A DNA stretch of 64,000 nucleotides from Pseudoalteromonas sp. T1lg88 (GCF_002964765.1 NZ_PQCF01000002.1:27763-91762); one strand, 5' to 3'; counted from the first letter of the stretch, positions 44,323-54,465 are shown. Numbers and translations: made by a program. Notes: generated from the sequence alone by a model not told the origin.

Positions 44323-44374
44323 AGTTTGTTTATCTTTTCGGCCGTTTGGGGTTATTGCCCAGATAAACAGACCC
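44323..44374. repeat. Short copy of the family B inverted-repeat element, upstream of tamA
   Basis: Ends AGTTTGTTTATCT (44323-44335) and AGATAAACAGACCC (44361-44374) pair over eight central bases and share GGGTCTGTTTATCT with the element at 2081-2346. The interior is only 25 bases, so it looks like a deletion remnant. It lies 69 bases before the chosen tamA start. Confidence 0.6.
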
Positions 44375-44443
44375 GGGAATTACACGCGATAAAAAAGGCT
44401 GACACAGGCGGTGGTAAAGTGATTGCAATGGAGACACAGTAAG

Positions 44444-46201
44444 TTGAGGTTAAACCTACTAACAAGCCTGCTCTTGGCGCTGGCCTTGTGCTCATTCGAC
44501 GTCCTTGGCGCATGGAGCGCTGAGCCCGGGAAATTCCCCCAAGGGCGAGTAATATCAGGGTACAGCATTGACGGTATTGAAGGTGAGCTGGAACAAAATG
44601 TTGCCCTGTATTTGCAGCAGCTCAGTGGCGAGCAGCCAACACGTCAACTGCAGCGTTATGCCACCGAGCAGGTTTTACTGAGTATGCGAGCCCTGGGTTA
44701 TTATCATGCCGAGGTGGAGCTGCACTTAGAAGACGATACCGCTAACCCTAAGGTGATCGCGAAAATCAAACCCGGGCAAGCGACGCGCATCGAAAGCCTG
44801 GATTATCAATTGCTGGGGCCTGGGCTGCAGGATAAAGAGCTGACTCAGGTGCTTGCGCAGTTGCCACTTAAAGGCGGCGAGATCATTAATCATGGCCACT
44901 ATGATGCGGCCAAAAGCGCTATCGACAAGCAACTGCTGGAGCTTGGCTATTTTGACGCTAAATGGCAGCAGGCGCGTTTGGCCATAGATCGCAGCCATTA
45001 TCGGGCGGATATCAGCCTGGTGGTGAGCACGGGAATACGCTATCACTTTGGCCCCTTAAATATTGCCACCGACACGCCGGCGAGCGGTTATATTCATTCT
45101 TTAGCTGAGTTCAAAGCCGGACAGGCCTACAATGCCAATAAGGTCAGCGAATTTAACCTGGCCCTGTCGCAAACCCCTTATTTCAGTAGCGTGCGCGTCT
45201 ATGCCGATATCGCCAAACGCAGCAGCCATGAAGTGCCAATTCGTGTTGAGGTGCTGCATAAACCACAAGACAGCTTCGAGGTCGGCGGTGGCTATTCGAC
45301 CGACCTGGGTCCTAAGGTGCGTTTTAAATGGTCGCGCCCCTGGATAGGCGAAGATGGCCACTATTTAGAAAGTAACCTTAATGTGTCCGAGCGTCAGCAG
45401 GATATCAGTCTCTCTTATACTATCCCAGTAGACGACCCCATAGATGATATTTGGCGCTTTAGTCTTGGTTATAAGCTGGAGGATAATATCGACACGGATA
45501 TCTTCTCAAAAACCTTAACCGGTCTGGTACAGCGACAATGGAAGATAGAGGATGATTGGATTCGCACCGTCTTTATCCGTCGTGAGTTCGAAGAGTTCCG
45601 CATTGCCGATGAAGAAAAAACCACGAAAATGCTCTTGCCCGGTGTCAGTTTTGCCCGCAAGCGTTCGAAAGGGGGCACAACTCCCTATTGGGGACGACAA
45701 TGGCTGATAAGTACCGAGGTCGGTGCTGATTCTCTTGAATCTTCCACGGATATAGTGCGGGTACAGTTGCAATATGCCTGGTTGGAAACCTATTGGCAGC
45801 GTCATTTGTTTTTTAGTCGCGTCAATTTGGGCGCCATGTATGTCGATAGCATCCGTGATGTACCTGTGTCGCTGCGCTTTTTCGCCGGTGGCGATCAAAG
45901 CATCCGCGGCTATAAATACGAGTCTATTTCCCCCGAGGTTGATGGCGCCAAGGTGGGGGGTAAGTACCTAGTAACTGGTACTTTGGAGTATAACTATCAG
46001 TTTGCCAGCAACTGGCGCGGCGCCTTGTTTGTCGATGCCGGTACCGCCACCAACGACTTTTCCGAAAAGCTCTCTGTGGGCGTGGGTTTTGGCGTGCGTT
46101 ACCTTACGCCCGTTGGCCCCATTCGTTTTGATCACGCCTGGGCCCTAGCCAGTCCCGGCAATACCACAAGATTAAGTATTACCGTGGGGCCTGAGCTATG
46201 A
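44444..46201 (+). CDS. tamA: Translocation and assembly module subunit TamA (Omp85 family)
   Basis: About 585 residues (E. coli TamA has 577). A signal peptide (LLLALALCSFDVLGAWSA) precedes POTRA-type domains (residues about 40-280) and a C-terminal Omp85 barrel with GGDQSIRGYKYE and a final phenylalanine-less strand ending ITVGPEL. It works with TamB in outer-membrane protein or lipid transport. Start uncertain: TTG 44444 has GGAGA nine bases upstream and begins a normal signal peptide; TTG 44423 is an alternative. The stop overlaps the tamB ATG by four bases, so translation is coupled. Confidence 0.92.
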   Translation: MRLNLLTSLLLALALCSFDVLGAWSAEPGKFPQGRVISGYSIDGIEGELEQNVALYLQQLSGEQPTRQLQRYATEQVLLSMRALGYYHAEVELHLEDDTANPKVIAKIKPGQATRIESLDYQLLGPGLQDKELTQVLAQLPLKGGEIINHGHYDAAKSAIDKQLLELGYFDAKWQQARLAIDRSHYRADISLVVSTGIRYHFGPLNIATDTPASGYIHSLAEFKAGQAYNANKVSEFNLALSQTPYFSSVRVYADIAKRSSHEVPIRVEVLHKPQDSFEVGGGYSTDLGPKVRFKWSRPWIGEDGHYLESNLNVSERQQDISLSYTIPVDDPIDDIWRFSLGYKLEDNIDTDIFSKTLTGLVQRQWKIEDDWIRTVFIRREFEEFRIADEEKTTKMLLPGVSFARKRSKGGTTPYWGRQWLISTEVGADSLESSTDIVRVQLQYAWLETYWQRHLFFSRVNLGAMYVDSIRDVPVSLRFFAGGDQSIRGYKYESISPEVDGAKVGGKYLVTGTLEYNYQFASNWRGALFVDAGTATNDFSEKLSVGVGFGVRYLTPVGPIRFDHAWALASPGNTTRLSITVGPEL

Positions 46202-49200
46202 AGCGCATTATTACCTTAAGCCTGAAAGTTTTCGCCGCAGCTCTTTTTACCCTGATCTTGTTGCTGTCCCTGTTACTCTTTACCGGATATGGCAATCGCA
46301 CCCTGGTGGCCATAGCCAATAATCTGGTCGACGGACTTAATATAGAGCTAAAACAGGGGCGTTTGCTTGCCAATGATCCCTTTGAGCTGCAATACCAAAG
46401 TGATGGCCTGACTCTGAATGCCCAGGCAGTGCAGATTGACGTGCGAATTTTCGGCTGTGTCGGCGTGTGTTTAGATAATATCGCCGCACAGCGTTTAAGC
46501 GTACAAAGCATCAGTGCCGCTCCACAGGAGGACTCAGTATCAAGTTCTAACGTAAATGCCGATGATGAAAAGAGGCAAACGAGCGGGCCTCTGGTGCAAC
46601 TGCAATTACCTAATATTGCCGTTAAACGCTTCGCCATTGGCGAGGCGGACATCGCCGTGGCGGGGCAAGAGATCCAGGTAAAGGATCTGAGTGCCAGCCT
46701 GAGCGCCCAGGGTAACCGCATCAAGGTTAAGCCCTTTAAGGTAAAAGAGCTGCAGCTTGAGTTGGCTCCTGCGGCACCAGAGCCAAAAAGCGAGCCCTTG
46801 TTGCAATTGCCGCCACTGGCCGAGATTGCCTTTGATCTCGGTCTGGATATTCGTATTCAGGATTTTGCCTTAAATAATGCAACCCTGGTGCAAGGGGAAA
46901 ACACACATAAGCTCAGCAATGTGCACTTAAATGCGGCCTTGCTAGGAAATAAGCTGGCCATCGGCCAAGTTAGCCTCAGCTATGAGTTACCTTTTGAGGC
47001 GACTGATACACAAACCCAGGCCGAATTACTGCACGCCGCTCTAAGCGGTAACCTTGCTTTCTCTGGTGATAATGCGCTGCAATTGGCGCTGCAAGTGAAA
47101 GCCTTGGGCGAGCATAGCCAGTTGGATGTGAGTGGCAGCCTTAGCGAGCTGCAATTTACATTGGCAAATCAGGGGCAATATCCGCTGACCTTGAACGCCA
47201 CAGCAGAGCTGCGACAAAGCAACTGGCCCTTTACCTTGCATGCCAAGCAACAGCAATGGCAGCTGCCATTGAGTTCGGCCTCGGGCGCTCAGACTTTGCA
47301 ATTGCTGCAAAGCGAAATCCAAGCACAGGGTAATATCGACGACTATCAAGTTGAGCTGACATTGCACTCGCAGTTGGGTGATTACCCAGAGCTGCACAGC
47401 CAACTAAACGCCAATGGGACGTTAAGCTCGCTGCAAGTGGCGTCATTGCAATTACTGGCAGGTGAAAGTAAAGCCGAGATAAAAACTGCGCTTAATTGGC
47501 GCGATGGCCTAAGTGCTGAATTTAGCGCCGAGCTGGCAAACCTGCATAGCGAATATCTTATCGATACGGTGCAAAGTGATATTTCCGGCCAGGTATCTGG
47601 CTCCTTCGAGATGGACTCTCAAGGCCAGTGGCAACTGGCGGTGGCCCCCTCGACCTTAAGCGGGACGGTAAACGACATGGCGCTGCAATTGCAGGCCGAT
47701 CTCGACCTCAATAGTTCACTGCATGGCGTGGTACGTCAGTTGCAGCTGCGCCAAGGCGACAATATCTTAAACCTCAAGGGTGAGGTAGACGAGCAGTGGC
47801 GCCTCGAAGGGGCTTTGGCCTTGTCCGCCGACACGCCATTGATGCCAGGTTATGGCGCCAAGGGTCAGGCCCAATTGCAGATCCGTGGCCAGCGTTTGAC
47901 ACCGAAGATAAAGCTTGAGGCTCAACTGGCCCAAGTACAAGGTGCAGGCGTCAGTGTGGACAGCCTCAACCTGGATGTTGAAAGTGAATATCAAGACGCG
48001 CTTCAGTATGATATTTCTGCCCAGCTATTGGGCATTAAAACCGGCGGGCAACACCTTGATAGCCTTGAATTACAATCCCGTGGCAGCGACAAGGTGCAAC
48101 AAACCTCCTTACGTCTGGACTCGCCACTGGCACAGTTGCAAAGTGCTTTTACCAGTGAATTGTCGTCGTCATATCAGCAAATAAAGCTGCAATTGGAGCA
48201 ATTTGAACTCCAATCTCAGGAGCATCAGGTGGCTTTGACTGCACCGACCAAGGTGCATCTGGATTTAGCCAAGCAGGCGCTGCACTCGGAGCGTTTATGT
48301 CTGCGCGGTGAGGCGTTGGATTTATGCCTTGAGCCTGCAAACATAGACCCAATGCAAGGCGAGGCGAAAGCCACGCTAACGCACTTATATTTGCAGGCGT
48401 TAACTCCGTATTTTGGCCCTCATACCGGGTTGACGGGAGTAGCCAAAGGTCATGCCCAGTTTAAATGGCGCAGCGGCGCGGCGCCGCAAATAGATGTCGA
48501 GCTACAAAGTGAACAATTGCAGGCGAGTTATCGTTATCAGCAACAACTGCATAACTTCCCCGTTGAAACCTTAGCCCTGTCTTTGCACAGCGATATTAAC
48601 CAGGCTCAGGCTAAGTTACAGCTGAAATCATCCATTTTGGGGAACTTGAACGCCAACCTTAAGGTTACCGATGTGATGGCGGCGCAGGAGCTCGATGGGC
48701 AACTGCAAATGGATGGTGTGCAACTTACTAAGCTTGCTGCATTAGCTCCCGAGGTTAAGAATCTGGCCGGGGATATCAGTGCCGACTTGCGTTTTACCGG
48801 CAATATCAGTCAGCCTTTGGTGCATGGCCAAATTAATGCAGAAGGTTTGTCTTTAGAGGGGGAAACCTTGCCCCTATCTTTAGCCGAATCGCGCCTAAAT
48901 GTGCAATTGGCGGGTGAGCAAATCCAGGTGACCGGTCACTTGGCCAACCCTGATGGGGGAGACTTAAATGTGAGCGGTGAAGGCCTATGGTTAGGCGAGC
49001 AACCGCACCTGACACTTAAGGTGCAGGGGCAGCGATTTGTTGTCATTCCCGAGCAGGGCATCATGATTGCGCTTTCCCCAGACCTTAATATTGAAGTGAA
49101 TGCCCAGCAGGTGAAGGTGGGTGGCATTGTCGACGTCCCCTATGGTCGCATTAAAATAAAAGAGCTGCCGCAGGGGGCGGTGAAGGTCAGTGATGATGAA

Positions 49201-49959
49201 ATCATTGTCGATGCTCCGATGCAGGAGCAGACCGTGCCTTTTATGTATGATGTTGATTTAAAGGTTAATATTCAAGACGATGTGTATATAGATTCATTTG
49301 GTTTGAAGTCCTATATTAAGGGCGACCTGATGATCACCGCCAATAATGAAAGTCATCCCCTGGCGGTGGGCGAGCTGAATTTGGTGGATGGGAAATACCG
49401 TGCTTTTGGCCAAGATCTGCTGATCCGCACCGGACAAATAGGTTTTAGCGGTACCTTGGATAAGCCTCATATTAATGTCCGCGCCATTCGTAACCCAGAT
49501 AATACCGCCAATGGTGTGGTGGCCGGCATTGAGTTGGTTGGCAGCGTAGAGCAACCGCAGCTGCATGTATTTTCCGAGCCCGCCATGGACCGCTCTCAAG
49601 CCTTGTCGTATGTGCTCAACGGCCAACCCTTAGGGGATGGCGATACTAATACCGATGCTTTATTAACGCGTATGCTACTGGCCCAGGGCACCAATCGTGG
49701 TGAAGGCTTGGTATCGCGCATAGGTGAGTCCATCGGTCTGCGTGATGTGACCCTTAACTCCAGCGGCAGCGGCGATGATACCAAGGTGGAAATCGCCGGT
49801 TATATTGCTCCGGGGATCCAGGTTAAATACAGTGTTGGCGTGTTTGAGTCTATCTCCGAGGTGGCGGTGCGCTATCAGGTATTGCAAAAGCTTTATATTG
49901 AGGTGACCAGCGGCTTGTATGATACGCTGGATATTCTTTATCGCTTCGATATCGATTAA
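46198..49959 (+). CDS. tamB: Translocation and assembly module protein TamB
   Basis: 1253 residues (E. coli has 1259). One N-terminal membrane helix (about 8-30) anchors it in the inner membrane. A very long repetitive, beta-rich periplasmic part follows, with many Gln/Leu repeats, and the C-terminal DUF490/TamB domain carries PYGRIKIKELPQGAVKVSDD and SYVLNGQPL. It forms a periplasm-spanning groove with TamA. The ATGA overlap with tamA shows an operon. A cyclophilin gene starts 17 bases after its stop and may be the third member. Confidence 0.95.
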   Translation: MKRIITLSLKVFAAALFTLILLLSLLLFTGYGNRTLVAIANNLVDGLNIELKQGRLLANDPFELQYQSDGLTLNAQAVQIDVRIFGCVGVCLDNIAAQRLSVQSISAAPQEDSVSSSNVNADDEKRQTSGPLVQLQLPNIAVKRFAIGEADIAVAGQEIQVKDLSASLSAQGNRIKVKPFKVKELQLELAPAAPEPKSEPLLQLPPLAEIAFDLGLDIRIQDFALNNATLVQGENTHKLSNVHLNAALLGNKLAIGQVSLSYELPFEATDTQTQAELLHAALSGNLAFSGDNALQLALQVKALGEHSQLDVSGSLSELQFTLANQGQYPLTLNATAELRQSNWPFTLHAKQQQWQLPLSSASGAQTLQLLQSEIQAQGNIDDYQVELTLHSQLGDYPELHSQLNANGTLSSLQVASLQLLAGESKAEIKTALNWRDGLSAEFSAELANLHSEYLIDTVQSDISGQVSGSFEMDSQGQWQLAVAPSTLSGTVNDMALQLQADLDLNSSLHGVVRQLQLRQGDNILNLKGEVDEQWRLEGALALSADTPLMPGYGAKGQAQLQIRGQRLTPKIKLEAQLAQVQGAGVSVDSLNLDVESEYQDALQYDISAQLLGIKTGGQHLDSLELQSRGSDKVQQTSLRLDSPLAQLQSAFTSELSSSYQQIKLQLEQFELQSQEHQVALTAPTKVHLDLAKQALHSERLCLRGEALDLCLEPANIDPMQGEAKATLTHLYLQALTPYFGPHTGLTGVAKGHAQFKWRSGAAPQIDVELQSEQLQASYRYQQQLHNFPVETLALSLHSDINQAQAKLQLKSSILGNLNANLKVTDVMAAQELDGQLQMDGVQLTKLAALAPEVKNLAGDISADLRFTGNISQPLVHGQINAEGLSLEGETLPLSLAESRLNVQLAGEQIQVTGHLANPDGGDLNVSGEGLWLGEQPHLTLKVQGQRFVVIPEQGIMIALSPDLNIEVNAQQVKVGGIVDVPYGRIKIKELPQGAVKVSDDEIIVDAPMQEQTVPFMYDVDLKVNIQDDVYIDSFGLKSYIKGDLMITANNESHPLAVGELNLVDGKYRAFGQDLLIRTGQIGFSGTLDKPHINVRAIRNPDNTANGVVAGIELVGSVEQPQLHVFSEPAMDRSQALSYVLNGQPLGDGDTNTDALLTRMLLAQGTNRGEGLVSRIGESIGLRDVTLNSSGSGDDTKVEIAGYIAPGIQVKYSVGVFESISEVAVRYQVLQKLYIEVTSGLYDTLDILYRFDID

Positions 49960-49976
49960 ATAATAGGGAAATAATA

Positions 49977-50870
49977 ATGATAAAAAAATCCTTAGCCTTG
50001 CTCAGCGCGGGGCTTTTGGCTGCGCAAATGAGCGGTCAATTAACTCCTAAGGCATATGCCTTTAACCCGGCTAAGCCAGTTGCGCAATCGCCGGGGCAAA
50101 TTATCGCCGCCGCTCAGGAGTCGGACTGGCGTCAGGTGGATAGCGATAATCTGATGATCCTCACCCTGCAAACCGGCTCCGTGTATCTTGAGGTGAACCC
50201 ACTGTTGGCGCCTAAGCATGCGCAGAGACTGCGCGAGTTGACCAAAGCCGGATTCTATCAAGGGCTAAGCATGTATCGCTTTGTTGAAGGCTTTGTCGCC
50301 CAAGGTGGGGCCGGGGAGCAAAAAACCGATATTGCGCCGCTGCAGCAGGAGTTCGTCTGGCACAGTGAGCAGCCCATGCCCCTTGATATCCAAGTCAATG
50401 ACAATGACGGTTATGCGCCGCGCAGTGGCTTTATCAACGGCTTTGCCGTAGGTCAAAATGAAGCAGGTACGCAAACCTGGCAGCTCCATTGTATGGGCGC
50501 CCTAGGCATGGCCCGAGGCAATGGTGTAGACAGTGCCACCAGTGAGTTTTATGTGGTAATAGGCCACGCCCCGCGCTATTTGGATAAAAACATCACGGTA
50601 TTTGGTCGCGTCCTAAGTGGCATGGAGCACCTGCAGCAGTTACAGCGTCCCGATAGCAAAAAAATGCCCTTTAATCCTATTCAAGACTTGCAATTTGCCA
50701 GTCAATTGGAAGTGGCGCAACAGCCAAAAATTCGCGTGATGCGTACCGACTCGCCACGCTTTGGGGCGCTGGTGGCGGCTCGAAAGAACCGCCCGGAGGA
50801 CTGGTTTGTGGCCACCCCGAACTACATAGATACCTGCGCCATGGCGGTGCCCAGCGTTATTGACGATTAA
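49977..50870 (+). CDS. Periplasmic cyclophilin-type peptidylprolyl isomerase
   Basis: 297 residues with a signal peptide cleaved after KAYA (about residue 28). The cyclophilin core has [44 protein letters not shown] and [14 protein letters not shown]. The core is bracketed by unusual extra segments before ([17 protein letters not shown]) and after it. It starts 17 bases after tamB, so a role in outer-membrane protein folding with the Tam system is a reasonable inference. Its last 14 bases overlap the end of queF on the other strand. Confidence 0.88.
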   Translation: MIKKSLALLSAGLLAAQMSGQLTPKAYAFNPAKPVAQSPGQIIAAAQESDWRQVDSDNLMILTLQTGSVYLEVNPLLAPKHAQRLRELTKAGFYQGLSMYRFVEGFVAQGGAGEQKTDIAPLQQEFVWHSEQPMPLDIQVNDNDGYAPRSGFINGFAVGQNEAGTQTWQLHCMGALGMARGNGVDSATSEFYVVIGHAPRYLDKNITVFGRVLSGMEHLQQLQRPDSKKMPFNPIQDLQFASQLEVAQQPKIRVMRTDSPRFGALVAARKNRPEDWFVATPNYIDTCAMAVPSVIDD

Positions 50871-51705
50871 TACGCAGACTAAAGGGAATATGTTGCTGAT
50901 GCGTTGAGCGATAGGGGTTGATGTCCAAGCCGCCGCGACGGGTGTAACGGGCATAGACCTCTAGTTCTTGCGGTTTGGCCAGCGCCATAATATCGCTAAA
51001 AATACGCTCTACGCATTGCTCATGAAACTCGTTGTGGGAGCGAAACGATACCAGGTAGCGCAGCAGGGACTCATGACTCAGTTGCGGTCCTTTATAACGT
51101 ATCACCACACTGGCCCAGTCCGGCTGCGAGGTGATCAAACAGTTCGACTTGAGGAGATGGCTATGCAGGGTTTGCTCTACCTGTTCGCTATTAGGTGCAA
51201 GTTGTAACAGCGCCGGGTCAAGGTCGAAGGTATCAATTTCTATATCCAGCTCATCGATACAGAAACCCGGCATTGGCGTGGCGGCAAACAAAGATGTGTC
51301 GTCCGGTCCGTACAAGCTTACCTTAACCTGAGTTTGCACTGCCTGGCTCAGATCCGCTTCAAGAACTTTCCGTACCTTGTCCATACTCTCAAAGCGCGTC
51401 TGATTAAAGCTGTTCAAATACAGCTTAAACGATTTGGACTCGATAATGCTTGGGCTTTGGCAGGGAAACACAAATTCCGCTACCGCCACTTGTGGCTTGC
51501 CCTTGCTATTGAGCCAGGAAAGCTCATAGCCGGTCCACAGGTCTTCGCCTTTAAATGGCAGCGCCTGCTCATTTATGCCTAAATCATCGCGGTTAAGCTT
51601 ACGGGCAATGGGGTAGAGCAGACTCGCATCGTAAGAGTCTTTGTATTCGGTGGTTTTACCCAGCATGCTGGCCTGCAGCTCGGGGGCGTTACGGTAATCT
51701 GTCAT
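50857..51705 (-). CDS. queF: NADPH-dependent 7-cyano-7-deazaguanine reductase
   Basis: 282 residues, the long bimodular form of E. coli. It reduces preQ0 to preQ1 in queuosine synthesis. The catalytic cysteine is C189 ([13 protein letters not shown]), and the QueF motif [13 protein letters not shown] is at residues 89-101. A Glu-His pair in [14 protein letters not shown] lies in the C-terminal module. Divergent from syd with 56 bases between, as in E. coli. Confidence 0.96.
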   Translation of the reverse strand: MTDYRNAPELQASMLGKTTEYKDSYDASLLYPIARKLNRDDLGINEQALPFKGEDLWTGYELSWLNSKGKPQVAVAEFVFPCQSPSIIESKSFKLYLNSFNQTRFESMDKVRKVLEADLSQAVQTQVKVSLYGPDDTSLFAATPMPGFCIDELDIEIDTFDLDPALLQLAPNSEQVEQTLHSHLLKSNCLITSQPDWASVVIRYKGPQLSHESLLRYLVSFRSHNEFHEQCVERIFSDIMALAKPQELEVYARYTRRGGLDINPYRSTHQQHIPFSLRINRQ

Positions 51706-51761
51706 GATGCTATAAATCTAGTTACAATGACGTCATTATAACGAATTTACGGAAAGCATGC

Positions 51762-52304
51762 ATGAGTGTAAGCACACAACTCCAACGGGCACTACAAACC
51801 CATATCGATAAGCACCAAACCCAGTTTAATTCTAATCCTTTGGCCTATATCGACCCTGAGTCACCTAGTCCGGCGGCCATCAGCGGCACCGAGCAGGGCG
51901 AACAAGTACAATGGCAAACTTATGTGCGCGATGATAAGGCGACCTTAAGCGATTTGGCCAAGGCGTTAGAGGTTGAATTCCCGGCGCAATTGGAGCAGCT
52001 GTTTTGCAGCTGTTATGGCGGTAACTTGCCGGCGCAAATCGATGGTCACGGTATCGAGCTGTTATTGCCCTGGAATGAAGAAGACTTTGTGCGTTTGCAG
52101 CAAAATATTACCGGTCATGTGCTGATGAAGCGCCGTTTAAAGCAACAGGATACTGTGTTTATCGGTTTAACCGAGCAGGACGACCTCTTGCTGACGGTGC
52201 GCTTAAGCGACGGTGCCGTGTGCCTTGAATATGTGGGCAAGGAGCCGCACCATGTATTAGCTGAGAATATTGGCGCCTTACTAGACGCCATTGAGGTTGT
52301 TTAA
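51762..52304 (+). CDS. syd: Syd protein (SecY-interacting)
   Basis: 180 residues (E. coli Syd has 181). A peripheral membrane protein that binds SecY. Features include FCSCYGGNLPAQ, LLPWNEEDFVRLQQNITGH and the C-terminal DGAVCLEYVGKEPH, as in the family. It lies next to queF and upstream of the csrB-yqcC region, the same synteny as E. coli. Confidence 0.92.
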   Translation: MSVSTQLQRALQTHIDKHQTQFNSNPLAYIDPESPSPAAISGTEQGEQVQWQTYVRDDKATLSDLAKALEVEFPAQLEQLFCSCYGGNLPAQIDGHGIELLLPWNEEDFVRLQQNITGHVLMKRRLKQQDTVFIGLTEQDDLLLTVRLSDGAVCLEYVGKEPHHVLAENIGALLDAIEVV

Positions 52305-52306
52305 CC

Positions 52307-53080
52307 CTATTGGTGATCCCAGGAAATATTCGAGACCAGCTCACAGCTGTCACAACGGAAATCGAATAAGCCAAACCAAGGTTCGGCGAGTGCCCACTCG
52401 CCATCACAGCCCGGACAGCGGCGCTGTTGTTCGTGCTGCAGGCTCTCCCCACCAACTCGGTACAAATAGTAGTACACCGGCTTTTTGGTAAGAAAACGAA
52501 TGCGCTTGCTCAAGTCCAAACCTCGGCGGGTGAGCGAGCTATCGAGCAGGCTCATTTCATCGAGCGCCGCAAATTCTGCACGGGTGGCACCGTTAATCTG
52601 CAGTTGGTCGCAGGCCTGCCAGTCTTCTTGCCACTTGATTAAGGTCTTGTAATCGCCATTGGCAATGGCGGGGAGCTTATAAAGTGGCACCGGCAAGAAA
52701 TCATCGCCACAATACAGCGGGCTGCAGGTATGCAAATAGGTGGTATAGAGAATATAACAGCTCGGCTCGGCGCAGGCGTCGGCACTGTTGGCATGAATAT
52801 CCTGACCGATCACCTTAACCTTGGGCGCCAGCAGTCCGGCTTCATTAAGTTTGTTGATGGCGTGTTTAACAAAAGGGCTGTGATGCAAGGGGTGCAGCGA
52901 GTCTTCTTCTGGGCACATGACCCGAGTAAGAAAGTAGCCCTCTTTTAATACCGTGGGAAATTCGTCACCGATTATCTGCCCATTCGCGCGCAGTGCCACC
53001 ACCATTTGGTTGATTGCCTGCTCGGCGTCGGCTAATTGAGTATCTTGATAACAGTCAAAGGTTAAATCGGCAACAAACAT
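52307..53080 (-). CDS. DUF2310 zinc-ribbon protein
   Basis: 257 residues. The C-terminal zinc ribbon has two cysteine pairs (RRCPGCDGEW and FRCDSCELV). The body has CSPLYCGDDFLPVPLYKLP, which is typical of DUF2310, a family often annotated as possibly nucleic-acid binding and found beside syd in Shewanella and Vibrio. Function is unproven. It ends two bases after the syd stop on the opposite strand. Confidence 0.88.
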   Translation of the reverse strand: MFVADLTFDCYQDTQLADAEQAINQMVVALRANGQIIGDEFPTVLKEGYFLTRVMCPEEDSLHPLHHSPFVKHAINKLNEAGLLAPKVKVIGQDIHANSADACAEPSCYILYTTYLHTCSPLYCGDDFLPVPLYKLPAIANGDYKTLIKWQEDWQACDQLQINGATRAEFAALDEMSLLDSSLTRRGLDLSKRIRFLTKKPVYYYLYRVGGESLQHEQQRRCPGCDGEWALAEPWFGLFDFRCDSCELVSNISWDHQ

Positions 53081-53082
53081 CT

Positions 53083-53349
53083 TTATTTCTTGGCTTCTAA
53101 TAAAGCCAATAGTTTATCAAGTTTTTGCTCAATACGATCCAGTTGCGAAGATTTTTGTTGCGAGATCTGTGTACTAGGTTCAATAACCATGTTCTTGAAG
53201 GCTTCAGGGTTATTTTTGTATTGGCTGACCGCAGCGATGATCATCGGCATGGGCACAGGTTCGCTTAACATGGATTTGGTTAGGGCAACGGTAGGGGTTT
53301 TGTTTTGAGCCAATAGGGCTTTGATCGCTTCAAACACCACAGGGTTCAT
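53083..53349 (-). CDS. Small hypothetical protein
   Basis: 88 residues from ATG 53349, which has GAGGA about eight bases upstream. The open frame to 53478 is not used. The N-terminus MNPVVFEAIKALLAQNKTP leads to a helical region and a C-terminal short coiled coil (QLDRIEQKLDKLLALLEAKK). Not recognised. It is two bases upstream of the DUF2310 gene on the same strand, so cotranscription is likely. Confidence 0.6.
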   Translation of the reverse strand: MNPVVFEAIKALLAQNKTPTVALTKSMLSEPVPMPMIIAAVSQYKNNPEAFKNMVIEPSTQISQQKSSQLDRIEQKLDKLLALLEAKK

Positions 53350-53495
53350 TGTGCTAGGTCCTCTTACTGAAAATCGACGCATTATAAAGGCAGATTCGCT
53401 CGGGGGCGAAAAATATCCGCGCAGTGTAGTGCGATTTTGCTGAACCCAAACTGTCCGCAAGCCCAGTGCTGGCGCCAAATTCGCCCGGTTACAGC

Positions 53496-53726
53496 CTAGT
53501 GTCTAAGCTGAGCATCAAGAATATCAATGAGTTCCGCCCAATCTGCATCCTCGGCAAGAGATTCACTAATAAAATGACGCTGGGCATTGGACCAAAACGG
53601 CGCATCTGCAAGTTTAAGACTGTTATCTAGTTTGTGATTACTAACAAACTGTTCAATCTGGCTATCGCTGCTCGGCAGACCCAATTGATCGAACAGGGTA
53701 TTCATACTGTGCTTTGAGGTATCCAT
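53496..53726 (-). CDS. DUF2789 family small protein
   Basis: 76 residues matching DUF2789: MDTSKHSMNTLFDQLGLPSS at the start and ADAPFWSNAQRHF with EDADWAELIDILDAQLRH at the end. Function unknown; helical and acidic. It is probably in the same minus-strand group as the small hypothetical and DUF2310 genes. Confidence 0.85.
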   Translation of the reverse strand: MDTSKHSMNTLFDQLGLPSSDSQIEQFVSNHKLDNSLKLADAPFWSNAQRHFISESLAEDADWAELIDILDAQLRH

Positions 53727-53794
53727 GAGTTTCTCAATTTTGTTGATAGCAACTATGTTTAAATATAGAACAACAATGATAACAAGGAAATTCT

Positions 53795-54436
53795 ATGTCA
53801 GTGACCGTCGAATACAGGGTCAAATACCTTACTCCAGAGGACTTAAACGTAGCCGCCAGCCTGATTTATCAAGCCTATCATAACGACCCATTAATGCGGG
53901 AATTGCTCCATGGCCATGAACAGTCAGAGCAACACTACGAAAAGAAATTGCGCGCCTTAATTCGAGAAGAGCTGCATACCTTTTGGCAGGCCAAACAACC
54001 TTTGGTGGGGTTATTTGAAGACGACAGGTTACAGGCCATCGCCTGCGTGTTTGCCTCGGCGGCATCCTTGCCGGCCCAGCGTTACTGGCATTGGCGTTTG
54101 AAATTAATGATGAGCGCCGGTTACCTGACTACCCAGCAGCTTATTGAAAAAGAGCAAACCATACGTAATGCCTTGCAAACCATGGGTAATTATTTGTTTT
54201 TGGCCTTTATTGCCGTAGCGCCGCAAAGCCAACGTCATGGCTTAGGGCATTATCTGTTAAATAGCCTGGATAGCCTGATGCAGGAGGATAATGATCTTAA
54301 AGGCATGGCCGTGTTTGTCACCCAACAACCTCATATCGACTTTTTTATCAGCCACGGTTTTGAAGTATTGCAGACATTGCAATTTAGTAAGGTCAGTGGC
54401 GAGCTGCTTTTCAAACATAAAAGCAATGGCGTATAG
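53795..54436 (+). CDS. GNAT family N-acetyltransferase
   Basis: 213 residues. The acetyl-CoA binding motif A is LAFIAVAPQSQRHGLGHYLL (Q-x-x-H/R-G-x-G), followed by a motif B region PHIDFFISHGFEV. The substrate is unknown. The gene lies alone upstream of the CsrB-like RNA; the 188-base gap after it holds the RNA promoter and the GacA-type box. Confidence 0.85.
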   Translation: MSVTVEYRVKYLTPEDLNVAASLIYQAYHNDPLMRELLHGHEQSEQHYEKKLRALIREELHTFWQAKQPLVGLFEDDRLQAIACVFASAASLPAQRYWHWRLKLMMSAGYLTTQQLIEKEQTIRNALQTMGNYLFLAFIAVAPQSQRHGLGHYLLNSLDSLMQEDNDLKGMAVFVTQQPHIDFFISHGFEVLQTLQFSKVSGELLFKHKSNGV

Positions 54437-54447
54437 GGAAATTCGCT

Positions 54448-54465
54448 TGTAGGAAATATCTCACA
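54448..54465. promoter_or_regulatory. GacA/UvrY-type box upstream of the CsrB-like RNA
   Basis: TGTAGGAAATATCTCACA is an 18-base near-palindrome matching TGTRRG-N6-CYYACA, the known upstream activating sequence bound by the response regulator GacA/UvrY at csrB/rsm genes. It lies about 130 bases before the -35 (54596), the distance typical for these boxes. Confidence 0.75.
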
